Assembly: GCF_000830005.1 (NCBI RefSeq)
Contig: NZ_CP010407.1
Span: 7,824,001-7,888,000 of the forward strand
From: Streptomyces vietnamensis
GTDB taxonomy: Bacteria; Actinomycetota; Actinomycetes; Streptomycetales; Streptomycetaceae
Reading direction: 5' to 3'
Length of the DNA: 64,000 nt
Notes under the pieces: model-generated
Database searches by the model: none
Told to the model about the DNA's origin: nothing
The model's input: the letters and a program-made list of their open reading frames with translations, nothing else
Shown: piece after piece, positions 8,991-17,121 of the stretch
How positions within the stretch are numbered: the stretch's first letter is position 1
Layout: every line of letters starts with the position of its first letter
Translations under genes and position numbers: made by a program

Positions 8991-9376
8991 ATCAACCTCG
9001 CCTGACCCGCCCCAGACCCCGTCGGCAGAACCACAGCAGATGCAGCGCCTCGGTTCCAGTGGCCGATAAGGGCCGTCGGCAAACGCCGTGCGAACGGCCA
9101 GTACCCGGCGTGCTTCCCGTGACGGGTCAGAAATGTAGGCGGCGCGAACAACTCAATCGCGTCGCGGAACCCCGTCGAGGACTCCTCGATCGGCACAGGC
9201 CTTCCCGGTCGCCGGTGCCGGGGCAGCGGAAGCGGGGCCGGAGTCCGGTCCGGTACCCGAGAGGGCGGGGTGTGGATCACGGGGTCGGGGGCATGCGGGT
9301 CTTGAGCGCTTGGGGGCGCTCTGGATATGTGGGGCCGGCCGGTTTCCCCCTCCGGCTGGTCCTTGAGTGGAGGAAC

Positions 9377-9401
9377 GGCCCGCACCGAGTCGGTGCGGGC
9401 C
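9377..9401. terminator. Hairpin in non-coding stretch
   Basis: GGCCCGCACC pairs perfectly with GGTGCGGGCC across a 5-base loop. It lies in the 8991-9482 stretch, where I find no convincing gene; an open frame on the minus strand there has no family-like character. Confidence 0.5.
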
Positions 9402-9482
9402 ACTGTGAACGCGGCGGCCTGTGGGCCGCGGTCGGGATGTTCGGTCTTCCACTGCCCGTACAGAGTCTTGGTCTGCTTGGGC

Positions 9483-9782
9483 ATGAACTGGGCACGGCTG
9501 GGGGGCGTGAACGTCCGCCACCTGCTCCGGGGCAAACCCGCACACGCCGCAGGAAGGGTACGCGAGCAGCTGGCACGGCTGGATGCCGAAACCGTGCCGG
9601 GCTGGTCGGTGCTGTCCAACCTGGCACAGGACTGGCACTTCCTGCGTCAGGTCGTGCGCCGGATTGCCGACGTCGAACTTCCGGACGACCGGACCGTGGT
9701 CTGGAAGGGGACGTTCGCCTACATCCCCCGAGACCCGGGCGTGGGGGCGACGGCCGCTTCAGAGACGATGCTGTGGGGATGA
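9483..9782 (+). CDS. Small hypothetical protein
   Basis: About 99 residues from the ATG at 9483 (or 91 from a GTG at 9507). The second part has Streptomyces-like codon bias and a plausible globular composition (GWSVLSNLAQDWHFLRQVVR, then RIADVELPDDRTVVW). No family is recognised and the ribosome site is weak. It ends 39 bp before the 9822 gene, so the two may be co-transcribed. It could also be the 3' remnant of a longer gene. Confidence 0.4.
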   Translation: MNWARLGGVNVRHLLRGKPAHAAGRVREQLARLDAETVPGWSVLSNLAQDWHFLRQVVRRIADVELPDDRTVVWKGTFAYIPRDPGVGATAASETMLWG

Positions 9783-9821
9783 GGAAGTAGCCGGCCTGGT
9801 CCGCACCACCGGGAGGAGCCC

Positions 9822-10211
9822 GTGTCACACCCGCAGCCGTTCACCCCCGAGGAGAAGCTCGCCGACGCGAAGAAGCTGTTGAGCCTTCCGCGTATCGTCG
9901 TGATCTGCGGCTCCACCCGCTTCATGACTGAGATGAATGAGGCCGATCTGCGGGAGACCAGAGCCGGGAAGATCGTCGTCAAGCCGGGCATCGACATGAA
10001 GTCGCCCCACGAACTTTGGTCCGACCCGGTCGAGGCTGAGGCGCTGAAGGTTCGACTCGACGACCTGCACCGGGCGAAGATCCGGCTCGCTGATGAGGTG
10101 CTCGTCGTCGGCGACTACATCGGAGACAGCACCCGCGCCGAAATCACCTACGCCCGGTCGCTGGGCAAGCCCTTACGGTTCACGCACCCCGAAGTCGACC
10201 CCGACGCCTGA
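9822..10211 (+). CDS. Nucleoside 2-deoxyribosyltransferase-like / small phage-type hypothetical protein
   Basis: 129 residues from a GTG preceded by GGGAGGAG at ideal distance. The core RIVVICGSTRFMTEMNEADL begins with a strand and glycine-rich turn, followed by KIVVKPGIDM and a region with DDLHRAKIRLADEVLVVGDY and GDSTRAEITYARSLGKPL. This pattern (GSTRF, D-EV-VV-D-IG-STR-E---A) is that of the nucleoside deoxyribosyltransferase-like fold, small proteins common in actinobacterial genomes and their phages. Catalytic activity is not proven. The gene sits among degenerate genes, in keeping with an accessory segment. Confidence 0.75.
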   Translation: MSHPQPFTPEEKLADAKKLLSLPRIVVICGSTRFMTEMNEADLRETRAGKIVVKPGIDMKSPHELWSDPVEAEALKVRLDDLHRAKIRLADEVLVVGDYIGDSTRAEITYARSLGKPLRFTHPEVDPDA

Positions 10212-10246
10212 CCGCAGGTGAAGCCGTCCCGCGCCGAACGGGCCCG

Positions 10247-10423
10247 TCAGGAGGTCTGTGCATCGGCAGATGCGGCATCCAGGGAATCGAGGAGCTGTCC
10301 GAAGGTGAGCTTCTCGTCGTCGTACTGGAAGTTCATCGAGGCGGCGAGCGCTGCCCACCGGCCAGCGTTCCGGCCGCAGCGGTCCAGCGCCCGCAGCGCC
10401 GTCAGGGTGTCCGTTGTCCGGGG
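10247..10423 (-). pseudogene. C-terminal remnant of an unknown gene
   Basis: The minus strand reads LTALRALDRCGRNAGRWAAL, then AASMNFQYDDEKLTFGQLLD and SLDAASADAQTS-stop, which looks like a real protein end with good codon bias. Upstream in the same frame it runs into the terminator and antisense of the secreted-protein gene, so no start can be assigned. A 29-residue peptide from the internal ATG is possible but has no clear ribosome site. Confidence 0.35.
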
Positions 10424-10463
10424 TGGGGGGCCACACCCCGACCTCGAGGCGCTGAACGACAGA

Positions 10464-10498
10464 GCGGCGGCGCCCCCTTGGAAGGGGGGCCGCCGCCG
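10464..10498 (-). terminator. Terminator of the secreted-protein gene
   Basis: A G/C-rich stem of about 14 bp with a short loop begins 15 bp past the stop of the 10513-10890 gene. Confidence 0.7.
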
Positions 10499-10512
10499 GT
10501 CCGTCCCCCCGG

Positions 10513-10890
10513 TCAGTAGGTATAGCTCAGGCCCGACTTGTACGGTGTCAGGGTGCGCTGGGACACCACACCGCGGTAGGTGTACCAGCCCCACTTCTTG
10601 CACATCGTCTGGTAGCTCAGGGTGTTGTACGCCCCCGTTCCCACCCGCACTCGCGGGTAGATGACGTTGTCGCCCCAGTCTCCGCCGGCCGGACCGCTCG
10701 AGTAGGTGTCCACCGCCCAGTAGACGCCGACGACCGATCCGCCCGCCGGACAGTTCCAGCTGCCGAAGTTGACCCAGACATTCCCGCCCGACCAGGCGCT
10801 GGCCGGGGCGGCGCCCAGGCCGACGACCCCAAGCGCCATGAGCGAGCCCGCCAGTACGGCTCGGGACTTCCGCAACAGTGATCCACGCAT
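10513..10890 (-). CDS. Small secreted protein
   Basis: 125 residues. A classic Sec signal peptide (MRGSLLRKSRAVLAGSLMAL, then hydrophobic to AAPASA) is cleaved before WSGGNVW. The ~93-residue mature part is rich in Tyr, Trp and Gly and has two cysteines (in NCPAGG and MCKKWG) that could form a disulfide. No family is recognised. GGGGAGG lies just before the ATG. It has its own terminator and is single-cistron. Upstream DNA (10891-11269) is unusually AT-rich for this genome around 10980-11005. Confidence 0.8.
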   Translation of the reverse strand: MRGSLLRKSRAVLAGSLMALGVVGLGAAPASAWSGGNVWVNFGSWNCPAGGSVVGVYWAVDTYSSGPAGGDWGDNVIYPRVRVGTGAYNTLSYQTMCKKWGWYTYRGVVSQRTLTPYKSGLSYTY

Positions 10891-11003
10891 ACGACCTCCC
10901 CAGTGACGGCTGCGCGCGTTGTGCGCCGCCGCGCGCAGCAGCCTCCCATATCGGTCACACGGTTGTCCGACTTTCGCTCAAATTGCTTTTATATAGAACT
11001 ATT

Positions 11004-11144
11004 GCATGACATGCGGATATCCGTACGACGGGAGAGCCGCTCCCCAGGAGGTCTGGTCCCCATCAGGCCCAGTGCCTCGCCCAGACAACGACTCAGGTCG
11101 CTCAACTGGGCACCTCCTCGAATACGCAAGCCTGCATGACATGC
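11004..11144. promoter_or_regulatory. Two copies of palindrome GCATG-A-CATGC
   Basis: GCATGACATGC occurs at 11004-11014 and 11134-11144, each within a shared 12-mer TGCATGACATGC. Each is a perfect 5-bp dyad around a central A. They lie between the secreted-protein gene and the transposase, next to an AT-rich stretch, and may be operators or repeat-derived. Confidence 0.4.
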
Positions 11145-11269
11145 CCGCAAGTCCTGGTAGCCGACGGCGATGCGCGCCCGGATCTATGCGGACGTCCTCC
11201 GTCCGGGCGCCGACCTGCTCTAACGAGTTGGTGCGTGATAGCGGGTGGCGTGCTCTGCTGGTGGAAGGC

Positions 11270-12211
11270 ATGGTGGATCGTTCGGTCCTGGCGCATCCGT
11301 TGTTCACAGGTGTCTCGAGGAGTCATCTGTCGTCGCTGGTGGCAGAGTTGGCCAGGCCGTGGGTGGCCGGGGTCGAAGGCCGCCGGCACCAGGCTCGAGG
11401 CGGCGCCAGAAAAAGGGCGCCGGGGGCCGGCGCCCGTCATCGGCTGGTGTTCGTGGACCGGCTTGTCGCCACGCTCATCCACCTGCGTCACGACCTCCCG
11501 CACGCGGTCCTGGCCCTCCTCTACGAAGTGGACCGTTCCACCATGACTCGGGCGGTCGGTGAGGTGCGCCGTCTGTTGGCCGGGAGAGGATTTGCCGTCC
11601 CGGAACGGCCCGGGCTGCGACTGCGGACGCTGGAAGACGTCTTCGCCTACGCCCAGGCCGAAGGGGTCCGGTTGCGGCTGGACGCCACCGAGGTCCTGGT
11701 CCGCAGGCCCACCGCGGGCCGGGGCGGTCGGCGGGCGTTCGTGTCGGGCAAGAAGAAGCGGAACACCATGAAGGCCACCGTCATCGCCGACCACCATGGC
11801 CGCACGCTCTGGGTCGATGCCCTGCGACCGGGGCGGATGCACGATGCGACCGCTGCACGCAACGAACGCATCGGGATCTGTTTCCAGCACTTCCCAGACG
11901 TGGAAGTGCTTCTGGACGACGGATACCTCGGCCTCAGATGCGACCATCCTGGCCGGGCGATCACGCCGCCCAGAAAACCGAACAAGATCGCTTTGCCGCA
12001 CGTACACGCCGCCAGAGAAGAAGCCCGGCGCAACCACTCATCGAAACGCATCACCGTCGAGCACGCGCTCGCCGACCACAAGTCGCAGGCCGGGCGGTCA
12101 GCCGTTCACTCCACAGGGTCGCGCATTCTCCCCAGATTCTCCCCAGGGCTCCGGGGCGCCGCATTTCGACGAGATCTCCAGCCTCCGACCTTGATCGTTT
12201 CAGCATCGTGA
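11270..12211 (+). pseudogene. IS5-type DDE transposase, 3' end lost
   Basis: From the ATG at 11270 the protein shows the N-terminal helix-turn-helix region of this family (HAVLALLYEVDRSTMTRAVG), then the three acidic residues: Asp in LRLDATEVLV, Asp in VEVLLDDGYLG and Glu in RITVEHALAD. Homologues continue another 30-40 residues after the Glu; here the sequence changes at about 12090 into an unrelated frame that runs to 12211. No terminal inverted repeats or target duplication were found. The element therefore looks like an inactive remnant fused to unrelated DNA ahead of the 12311 gene. Confidence 0.75.
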
Positions 12212-12310
12212 ACTGCCCGTGAAACACAGAGCGGTGCCATGTACATTTCACGGACTCGGGCCTAGCGTCGGCCGCCGGCGCGACACCCGTCAGGACCCCG
12301 AGGAGCCGCT

Positions 12311-13900
12311 TTGACCACCCCACCGCCCCGCAGACGAGCACGCGCGCTCGCGCTGATCACCGCGCTCGCGGCGACCCTCCTGACGGGCGCCGCACCCGTC
12401 GCCCAGGCCGCGGAGATACCCCTCGCCCCCGGGTTCCGCTTCGTCGACCACTACGAGGGCGCCCCCGCCACCGCTCGGCCCGTCCCCGGCAAGGGCCCCG
12501 TCCAGCACCCGTATCTCGCCCCCAACGGCCGCAGCGGCATGCACGCCGACGGCGCCGGCAGCGCCACCTACCCCTGGTCCGGGCCGCTCGGGCGCGACCC
12601 CGAGGTCTCCAGCGAGAAGATCGCCGCCGTCGGCGGCGAGTGCGCCACCGTCACCTTCGACGCCGCCGGCCGCCTGGTCACCGTCTGCGGCACCTTCAGC
12701 GGCTTCCTCCTGAAGCTCCTCGACCCGCGCACCCTCGGCACCCTCGCCGAGTACAAGCTGCCGCAGCGCTCCTCCACCGTCGAGGCCATCACCCGCCTCG
12801 ACTTCGAGAAGATCTTCAAGGACACCTCCGGCGGCGCCTACTTCTACCTGGACAATCGGGACCGGGTCGTCCTCGCCGACTCCCGCCAGCACGTGCTGCG
12901 CATCGCCCACCGTCAGAAGGCGGACGGGTCCTGGGAGTTCGCCGTCGAGAACGACTGGGACCTCACCTCCCTCGTCCCGCACGACTGCGTCAGCTGGACC
13001 AACCTCTTCCCCAGCGGCGTCTGCGACCCCGTCACCTCCGTCATGCCGGACTGGGACGGCCGCATCTGGTGGGTGACCCGCCTCGGCCGCGTCGGCACCG
13101 TCGACCCCGCGACGGGCGCCCTGCGCGCGATCCGGCTCGACGGCGAGGAGATCCAGAACTCCTTCTCCGTTGCCGAGGACGGCGTCTCCATCGTCACCGA
13201 CCACGCCCTGTACAGCTTCCGCGCCGACGCCGACGGCGTCCCCCGCGTCCAGTGGCGCGAGACGTACGACCGGGGGACCGGCACCAAGCCCGGCTCGGTG
13301 AACCAGGGTTCGGGCACCACCCCCGACCTCTTCGGCACCGAGGACCAGTACGTCGCCATCACCGACAACGCCGACGACCGCATGAACGTCCTCGTCTACC
13401 GCCGGGGCGCCGGCGTCCCCGCGGCCGAGCGGCTCGTCTGCAAGGTGCCCGTCTTCGGATCCGGCGCGTCCACCACCGACAACTCCCTGATCAGCTGGGG
13501 CAACAGCCTCGTCGTCGAGAACAACTACGGCTACGAGAACCCGAGCACGCTCCTCCTCGGCCGCAGCGTCGTCGGCGGCGCGGCCCGGATCGACGTCCGC
13601 GCCGACGGCAGCGGCTGCGACACCGTCTGGGAGAGCGACGTCCGCTCGCCGTCCACGGTCCCGAAGCTGTCCACCGCCAACGGCCTGCTCTACTTCTACG
13701 AGAAGCGCCCCAACTTCTGGGGCATCGACGCCTGGTACCTCACGGCCGTCGACTTCCGCACCGGACAGCGCGCCTTCTCCCGCTTCACCGGCACGGGCCT
13801 GTCCTACGACAACAACTGGGCGCCGATCACCATCGGCCCCGACGGCACCGCGTACGTGGGGGTATTCAACGGCATCGTCGCCGTCCGCGACACCGCCTGA
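12311..13900 (+). CDS. Secreted propeller-like protein of unknown function
   Basis: 529 residues from a TTG start with GAGGAG 6 bp ahead. The Arg-rich N-region, hydrophobic core and AQAA cleavage motif (residues 1-35) form a signal peptide. The mature part contains repeated beta segments such as PDWDGRIWWVTRLGRVGTVD and GVSIVTDHALYSFRADADG, and ends IGPDGTAYVGVFNGIVAVRD, like PQQ- or NHL-type propellers. No catalytic motif is evident. Cysteines are few and may pair after export. It stands alone between an IS remnant and a strong bidirectional terminator. Confidence 0.8.
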   Translation: MTTPPPRRRARALALITALAATLLTGAAPVAQAAEIPLAPGFRFVDHYEGAPATARPVPGKGPVQHPYLAPNGRSGMHADGAGSATYPWSGPLGRDPEVSSEKIAAVGGECATVTFDAAGRLVTVCGTFSGFLLKLLDPRTLGTLAEYKLPQRSSTVEAITRLDFEKIFKDTSGGAYFYLDNRDRVVLADSRQHVLRIAHRQKADGSWEFAVENDWDLTSLVPHDCVSWTNLFPSGVCDPVTSVMPDWDGRIWWVTRLGRVGTVDPATGALRAIRLDGEEIQNSFSVAEDGVSIVTDHALYSFRADADGVPRVQWRETYDRGTGTKPGSVNQGSGTTPDLFGTEDQYVAITDNADDRMNVLVYRRGAGVPAAERLVCKVPVFGSGASTTDNSLISWGNSLVVENNYGYENPSTLLLGRSVVGGAARIDVRADGSGCDTVWESDVRSPSTVPKLSTANGLLYFYEKRPNFWGIDAWYLTAVDFRTGQRAFSRFTGTGLSYDNNWAPITIGPDGTAYVGVFNGIVAVRDTA

Positions 13901-13907
13901 CGCACGG

Positions 13908-13936
13908 CGGCGCGGCGCCACCGGGGCGCCGCGCCG
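13908..13936. terminator. Bidirectional terminator between convergent genes
   Basis: CGGCGCGGCGCC pairs perfectly with GGCGCCGCGCCG over a 5-base loop, between the secreted-protein stop and the VOC-gene stop. Confidence 0.8.
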
Positions 13937-13942
13937 TACCGC

Positions 13943-14743
13943 TCACTCGAACTCGGGCATGTCCCCGACGGTCGTCCTCTCGTCGATCACCGCGAACGCG
14001 GCGCCCTGCGGGTCCACGATCGCAGCGAACCGGCCGAACGGGCTGTCCATCGGCCCGAACACCTTCTTCCCCTTGAGGGCTTCGGCCCGCTCGACGGCCA
14101 GGTCGCAGTTGTCGACGGCGAAGTAGATCTGGATGTACGAGGGGATCTCCGCCGGGAAGTCCTCGGCCGACATCACCATCCGTCCGAGCACCGGCTGCGG
14201 ACCGCCGAGGTCGAAGACCCGGTAGTCCATGTGCTCGTCCTTGATCTTCTTGGAGCCGTAGCCGAAGACCTCGGTGAAGAAGGCGTCGGACTTCGCCGGC
14301 TCCCGGGTGAAGACCTCGGCCCAGGCGTACGCGCCGGGCTCGTTCTCCAGCTCGAAGCCCTCGTGCTCGCCCGCCTGCCACACACCGAACGTGACGCCCG
14401 CCGGATCCTGGGCGATGCACATCGAGCCGAAGTCGCCGACCTGCATCGGCTCCATCAGGACGGTGCCGTCCGCGCCCCGGATCTTCTCCGCCGTCGCCGC
14501 GACGTCCGGCGAGGCGAAGTACAGACACCAGGCCGACTGCGGCTCCCCGTCCTGCCCGGGCATCGGCGGGACGACGGCCGCGACCGCCTTGCCGTTCTTG
14601 TACGCCTGCGTGTAGTTGCCGAATTCCGAGGAGGACTCGCCGAAGGTCCAGCCGAGCACATCGCCGTAGAACGCCTTGGCGCCCTCGACGTCGGTGAACA
14701 TCGCGTCGGTCCAGACCGGCGTGCCTTCAGGTCGTGCGGCCAT
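13943..14743 (-). CDS. VOC (glyoxalase/bleomycin-resistance fold) protein, two domains
   Basis: 266 residues from the ATG at 14743, which has GGGAG 8 bp upstream; a GTG 15 bp earlier lacks a spaced site. Two VOC modules are visible: residues ~8-125 (VWTDAMFTDVEGAKAFYGDV through DPAGVTFGVWQAG) and ~135-255 (AWAEVFTREPAKSDAFFTEV through DPQGAAFAVID). Paired VOC modules form the betaalphabetabetabeta barrel used by glyoxalases, dioxygenases and antibiotic-binding proteins. Metal ligands are not clear, so binding rather than catalysis is as likely. Substrate unknown. Monocistronic. Confidence 0.88.
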   Translation of the reverse strand: MAARPEGTPVWTDAMFTDVEGAKAFYGDVLGWTFGESSSEFGNYTQAYKNGKAVAAVVPPMPGQDGEPQSAWCLYFASPDVAATAEKIRGADGTVLMEPMQVGDFGSMCIAQDPAGVTFGVWQAGEHEGFELENEPGAYAWAEVFTREPAKSDAFFTEVFGYGSKKIKDEHMDYRVFDLGGPQPVLGRMVMSAEDFPAEIPSYIQIYFAVDNCDLAVERAEALKGKKVFGPMDSPFGRFAAIVDPQGAAFAVIDERTTVGDMPEFE

Positions 14744-14841
14744 GACGGTGACTCCCACTTCCGCTTCGATGACGTAGCTCCTCCGGCCACGCTAGCCACG
14801 CTCGCCGGGGCCCGCTCGGTGACGCACCGCCACCGGTCGGG

Positions 14842-15342
14842 TCAGTCGGGCAGCCGGCCCAGGGCGTAGCGGTGGAACGGGCCGCCGGGGATCGGGAGCC
14901 CGGGCCGCCAGATCCGCAGCACCTGCGCCGACGGCAGGAACAGGGCCTCCGGCAGCCGGTCCGGGTCCGTCCACTCCCAGCGCTCGATCTTCTCCGGCTC
15001 GGCCACGGCGGGCACGCCCCGGAAGCCGCGCACGACCGTGGCCGCCGTCATCCGGGTCAGCCGCGTGGAGGTGACGGTGTCCAGGAGCAGCCCGAGGACC
15101 TCCACGTCGGAGGCCTCCGCGACGAGCGTCGTCTCCTCGGCCAGCTCGCGCACCGCCGCCTCCTCGATCGACTCGCCCGGCTCGACCTTGCCGCCCGGCA
15201 GCTCCCACACCCCGGAGCGGTCCAGACCCAGCAGGACCCGGCCCGCCCCGTCGAGCACCACGATCCCCGCGCCGAGCGAGGCTCCGGCGGACGGCGGCTG
15301 GAGATTGCGGCGGGCGGTGGCGGCGTGATCTGCGGTCGTCAT
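14842..15342 (-). CDS. Nudix hydrolase
   Basis: 166 residues. The Nudix box is [20 protein letters not shown] followed by ETTL: the Glu residues that bind Mg2+ are present, but the usual Gly near the end of the box is Thr. The flanking strand [14 protein letters not shown] is standard for MutT-like proteins that hydrolyse nucleoside diphosphates linked to another group. Substrate cannot be told. The gene is monocistronic; its promoter should lie in 15343-15420, which holds the 12-bp palindrome ACGCGATCGCGT at 15382. Confidence 0.9.
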   Translation of the reverse strand: MTTADHAATARRNLQPPSAGASLGAGIVVLDGAGRVLLGLDRSGVWELPGGKVEPGESIEEAAVRELAEETTLVAEASDVEVLGLLLDTVTSTRLTRMTAATVVRGFRGVPAVAEPEKIERWEWTDPDRLPEALFLPSAQVLRIWRPGLPIPGGPFHRYALGRLPD

Positions 15343-15413
15343 GGGCCCTGTCTACCAGGCGCCGCTGACACGCACCCCGACACGCGATCGCGTAATAAAA
15401 AGGAGGAAACCTC

Positions 15414-15668
15414 TTGAAACGGGTGAAAAAGGGAGGACACTCGTTCTTACACCGGATAACCGGAGAGAGCCGCACCCGCCGACGGAGACGTCCGAAGGCC
15501 CGCGTGACTTTGATCCAGGCTCTGGCCAGGCCCCCGGCGGGGCCGGTCGGGCACGGAGCCGTCGGCGACGGCCGACGACCGCGCGAACCGACATGGACCG
15601 CCGGGGACTGTCATGTCCGGGGTTCTGCGGATGCGGGCGGCACCACCGCCACCGGACAGTGCGCGTGA
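15414..15668 (+). CDS. Possible small basic protein
   Basis: A textbook ribosome site, AAGGAGGAA, stands 7 bp ahead of a TTG at 15414 in an otherwise gene-free A-rich patch. The reading frame encodes 84 residues starting MKRVKKGGHSFLHRITGE and then very Arg-rich. Its last third is antisense to the universal stress gene. I know no family, and the composition is not convincing; the Shine-Dalgarno is the only strong argument. Confidence 0.22.
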   Translation: MKRVKKGGHSFLHRITGESRTRRRRRPKARVTLIQALARPPAGPVGHGAVGDGRRPREPTWTAGDCHVRGSADAGGTTATGQCA

Positions 15669-16570
15669 TGCAGCACCGCGTGGGCGACGGAACCGATGAG
15701 CAGGGACCCCAGGTGGTGGCGGTGATGCCGCCCCACGACCACCAGACCCGCGTCCTGCGAACCCTCCACGAGCCGGCCCGCCGCGTCCCCCGGCACCACC
15801 ACCGGCACCAGCTCCACCCCCGGCCACCGCGCGGCGAACGGCCGCAGCCGCTCCTCCTGCTCCCGCCCGGCCTCCTCAAGGAGATCCTGCGTGTCGTCCG
15901 CGAGGGGCAGCGGCGGCGGCACCTGGAGCGCGGGCGAAGGAGCCGCGAGGAGCGCGGCCTGCGACGGCGGCAGCCGGAGCGCCGTCACCGTCTCCAGCGG
16001 TACGCCCCGGTGGTGAGCCGCCTCGAAGGCGAAGCCCACCACCTCGTCCGGAGTCTCCTCCGGGTGCAGCCCGAGCAGCACCCGGCCCGCCTCCGCCCCG
16101 TCCTCCAGGGCGGCGGCGCGCGCCTCGTGCGGGACGACGACCAGCGGGCAGGGCGCCGTCATGGCCAGCGTCCGGCTGGTGGAACCCAGGAGCAGGCTCG
16201 CGAAGCCGCCGTGCCCCCGGGAACCCGTCACCAGGAGCCGCGCCCCCCGCGCCACCGCCGGCAGGGCGTCCGTCACGGACCCGTCCAGCGATTCGTACCG
16301 CACCGGAACGCGGTGCCCGCGCTCCTCCACCACCGTCCGTACGGCCTGCACGACCGTGTCGGGAAGCTCCGGCGCCGTACCCGCCGTACCCAGGGAGGCG
16401 ATGCGGGCGGCGCCGAGCTGAAGGGCCTCGGACCGCACATGGGCCACCACCAGCGGCGCGCCCAGGCCCTCCGCGGCGCTCAGCGCCCACTCCAGGGCCC
16501 GGAGGCTGTGCTCCGACCCGTCCACGCCGACGACGACCGCCGGCTCGTACGCGGTGCTGGTGTCACTCAT
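15611..16570 (-). CDS. Universal stress protein, tandem UspA domains
   Basis: 319 residues with two UspA domains. Domain 1 (~10-148) starts VVVGVDGSEHSLRALEWAL and has the ATP-binding turn GSRGHGGFASLLLGSTS. Domain 2 (~165-310) ends with GRHHRHHLGSLLIGSVAHAV and CPVAVVP. Both keep G-x2-G-x9-G(S), though in domain 2 the first glycines are replaced by His-rich residues. Tandem UspA proteins are many in Streptomyces and act in stress or redox adaptation, some under DosR-like control. Lone gene, cytoplasmic. Confidence 0.92.
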   Translation of the reverse strand: MSDTSTAYEPAVVVGVDGSEHSLRALEWALSAAEGLGAPLVVAHVRSEALQLGAARIASLGTAGTAPELPDTVVQAVRTVVEERGHRVPVRYESLDGSVTDALPAVARGARLLVTGSRGHGGFASLLLGSTSRTLAMTAPCPLVVVPHEARAAALEDGAEAGRVLLGLHPEETPDEVVGFAFEAAHHRGVPLETVTALRLPPSQAALLAAPSPALQVPPPLPLADDTQDLLEEAGREQEERLRPFAARWPGVELVPVVVPGDAAGRLVEGSQDAGLVVVGRHHRHHLGSLLIGSVAHAVLHHAHCPVAVVPPASAEPRT

Positions 16571-16601
16571 GAGGAGATGACTCCCTCATGCGGAGAAACG
16601 C

Positions 16602-16643
16602 CACGCCGGTCCGGTCCGAAAGGCTTCGGACCGGACCGGCGTG
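16602..16643 (-). terminator. Terminator of the DUF5997 gene
   Basis: A perfect 19-bp stem (arms 16602-16620 and 16625-16643, starting CACGCCGGTCC) with loop AGGC lies 13 bp beyond the DUF5997 stop. Confidence 0.85.
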
Positions 16644-16655
16644 GGAGAGGGAGGG

Positions 16656-17057
16656 TCAGGCGCCCTGCTGCCGGCGGCGCGCCCGCTCGGCGTCGCGCTC
16701 CTTGATGCGGACGGTCTCCTTGCGGACCTCCGACTGGGTGGCGCGCTCCTTCTTCAGCCACTCGGGGAGCTCCTGCTTGATCGCGTCGATCTGCTCCGTG
16801 GTGAGCGGCTCGGTGATCCCGCCGCGCGCGAGGCCGGCGATGGAGACGCCGAGCTTGTTGGCGACGACCGGGCGGGGGTGCGGACCCTTCTCGCGCAGCT
16901 CCTGGAGCCAGGCGGGCGGGTTGGCCTGGAGCTCGGCCAGCTCGGAGCGCGAGACGACACCCTCCTGGAACTCTGCGGGGGTGGCCTCGAGGTACACACC
17001 CAGCTTCTTCGCCGCGGTCGCGGGCTTCATCGTCTGGGTGTTCTGGTGCGACGTCAT
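16656..17057 (-). CDS. DUF5997 family protein
   Basis: 133 residues from the ATG at 17057 (MTSHQNTQTMKPATAAKKLG). Family-like segments follow: VYLEATPAEFQEGVVSRSEL, PPAWLQELREKGPHPRPVVA and KLGVSIAGLARGGITEPLTT. The GPHPRPVVA-KLGVSIAGLARGG part looks like a small helix-turn-helix. The C-terminus is highly charged. Members are conserved across Streptomyces beside an HTH-less LysR-type protein, as here: that gene starts 64 bp away on the other strand. Function unknown. One possibility, inferred only, is that it supplies the DNA-binding part lacking in its neighbour. Confidence 0.85.
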   Translation of the reverse strand: MTSHQNTQTMKPATAAKKLGVYLEATPAEFQEGVVSRSELAELQANPPAWLQELREKGPHPRPVVANKLGVSIAGLARGGITEPLTTEQIDAIKQELPEWLKKERATQSEVRKETVRIKERDAERARRRQQGA

Positions 17058-17121
17058 GGTGTCAAGGGTATCGAGCATGTGGCCGAGCTCCGACCACGGC
17101 GGCTACCGGTAACCTGGCGGG

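Noticed and set aside
8876..9619. A 247-codon minus-strand frame upstream of the TetR relic
   Set aside because: No family-like segments, weak codon bias, contains the 9377 hairpin, and does not supply the missing TetR start.
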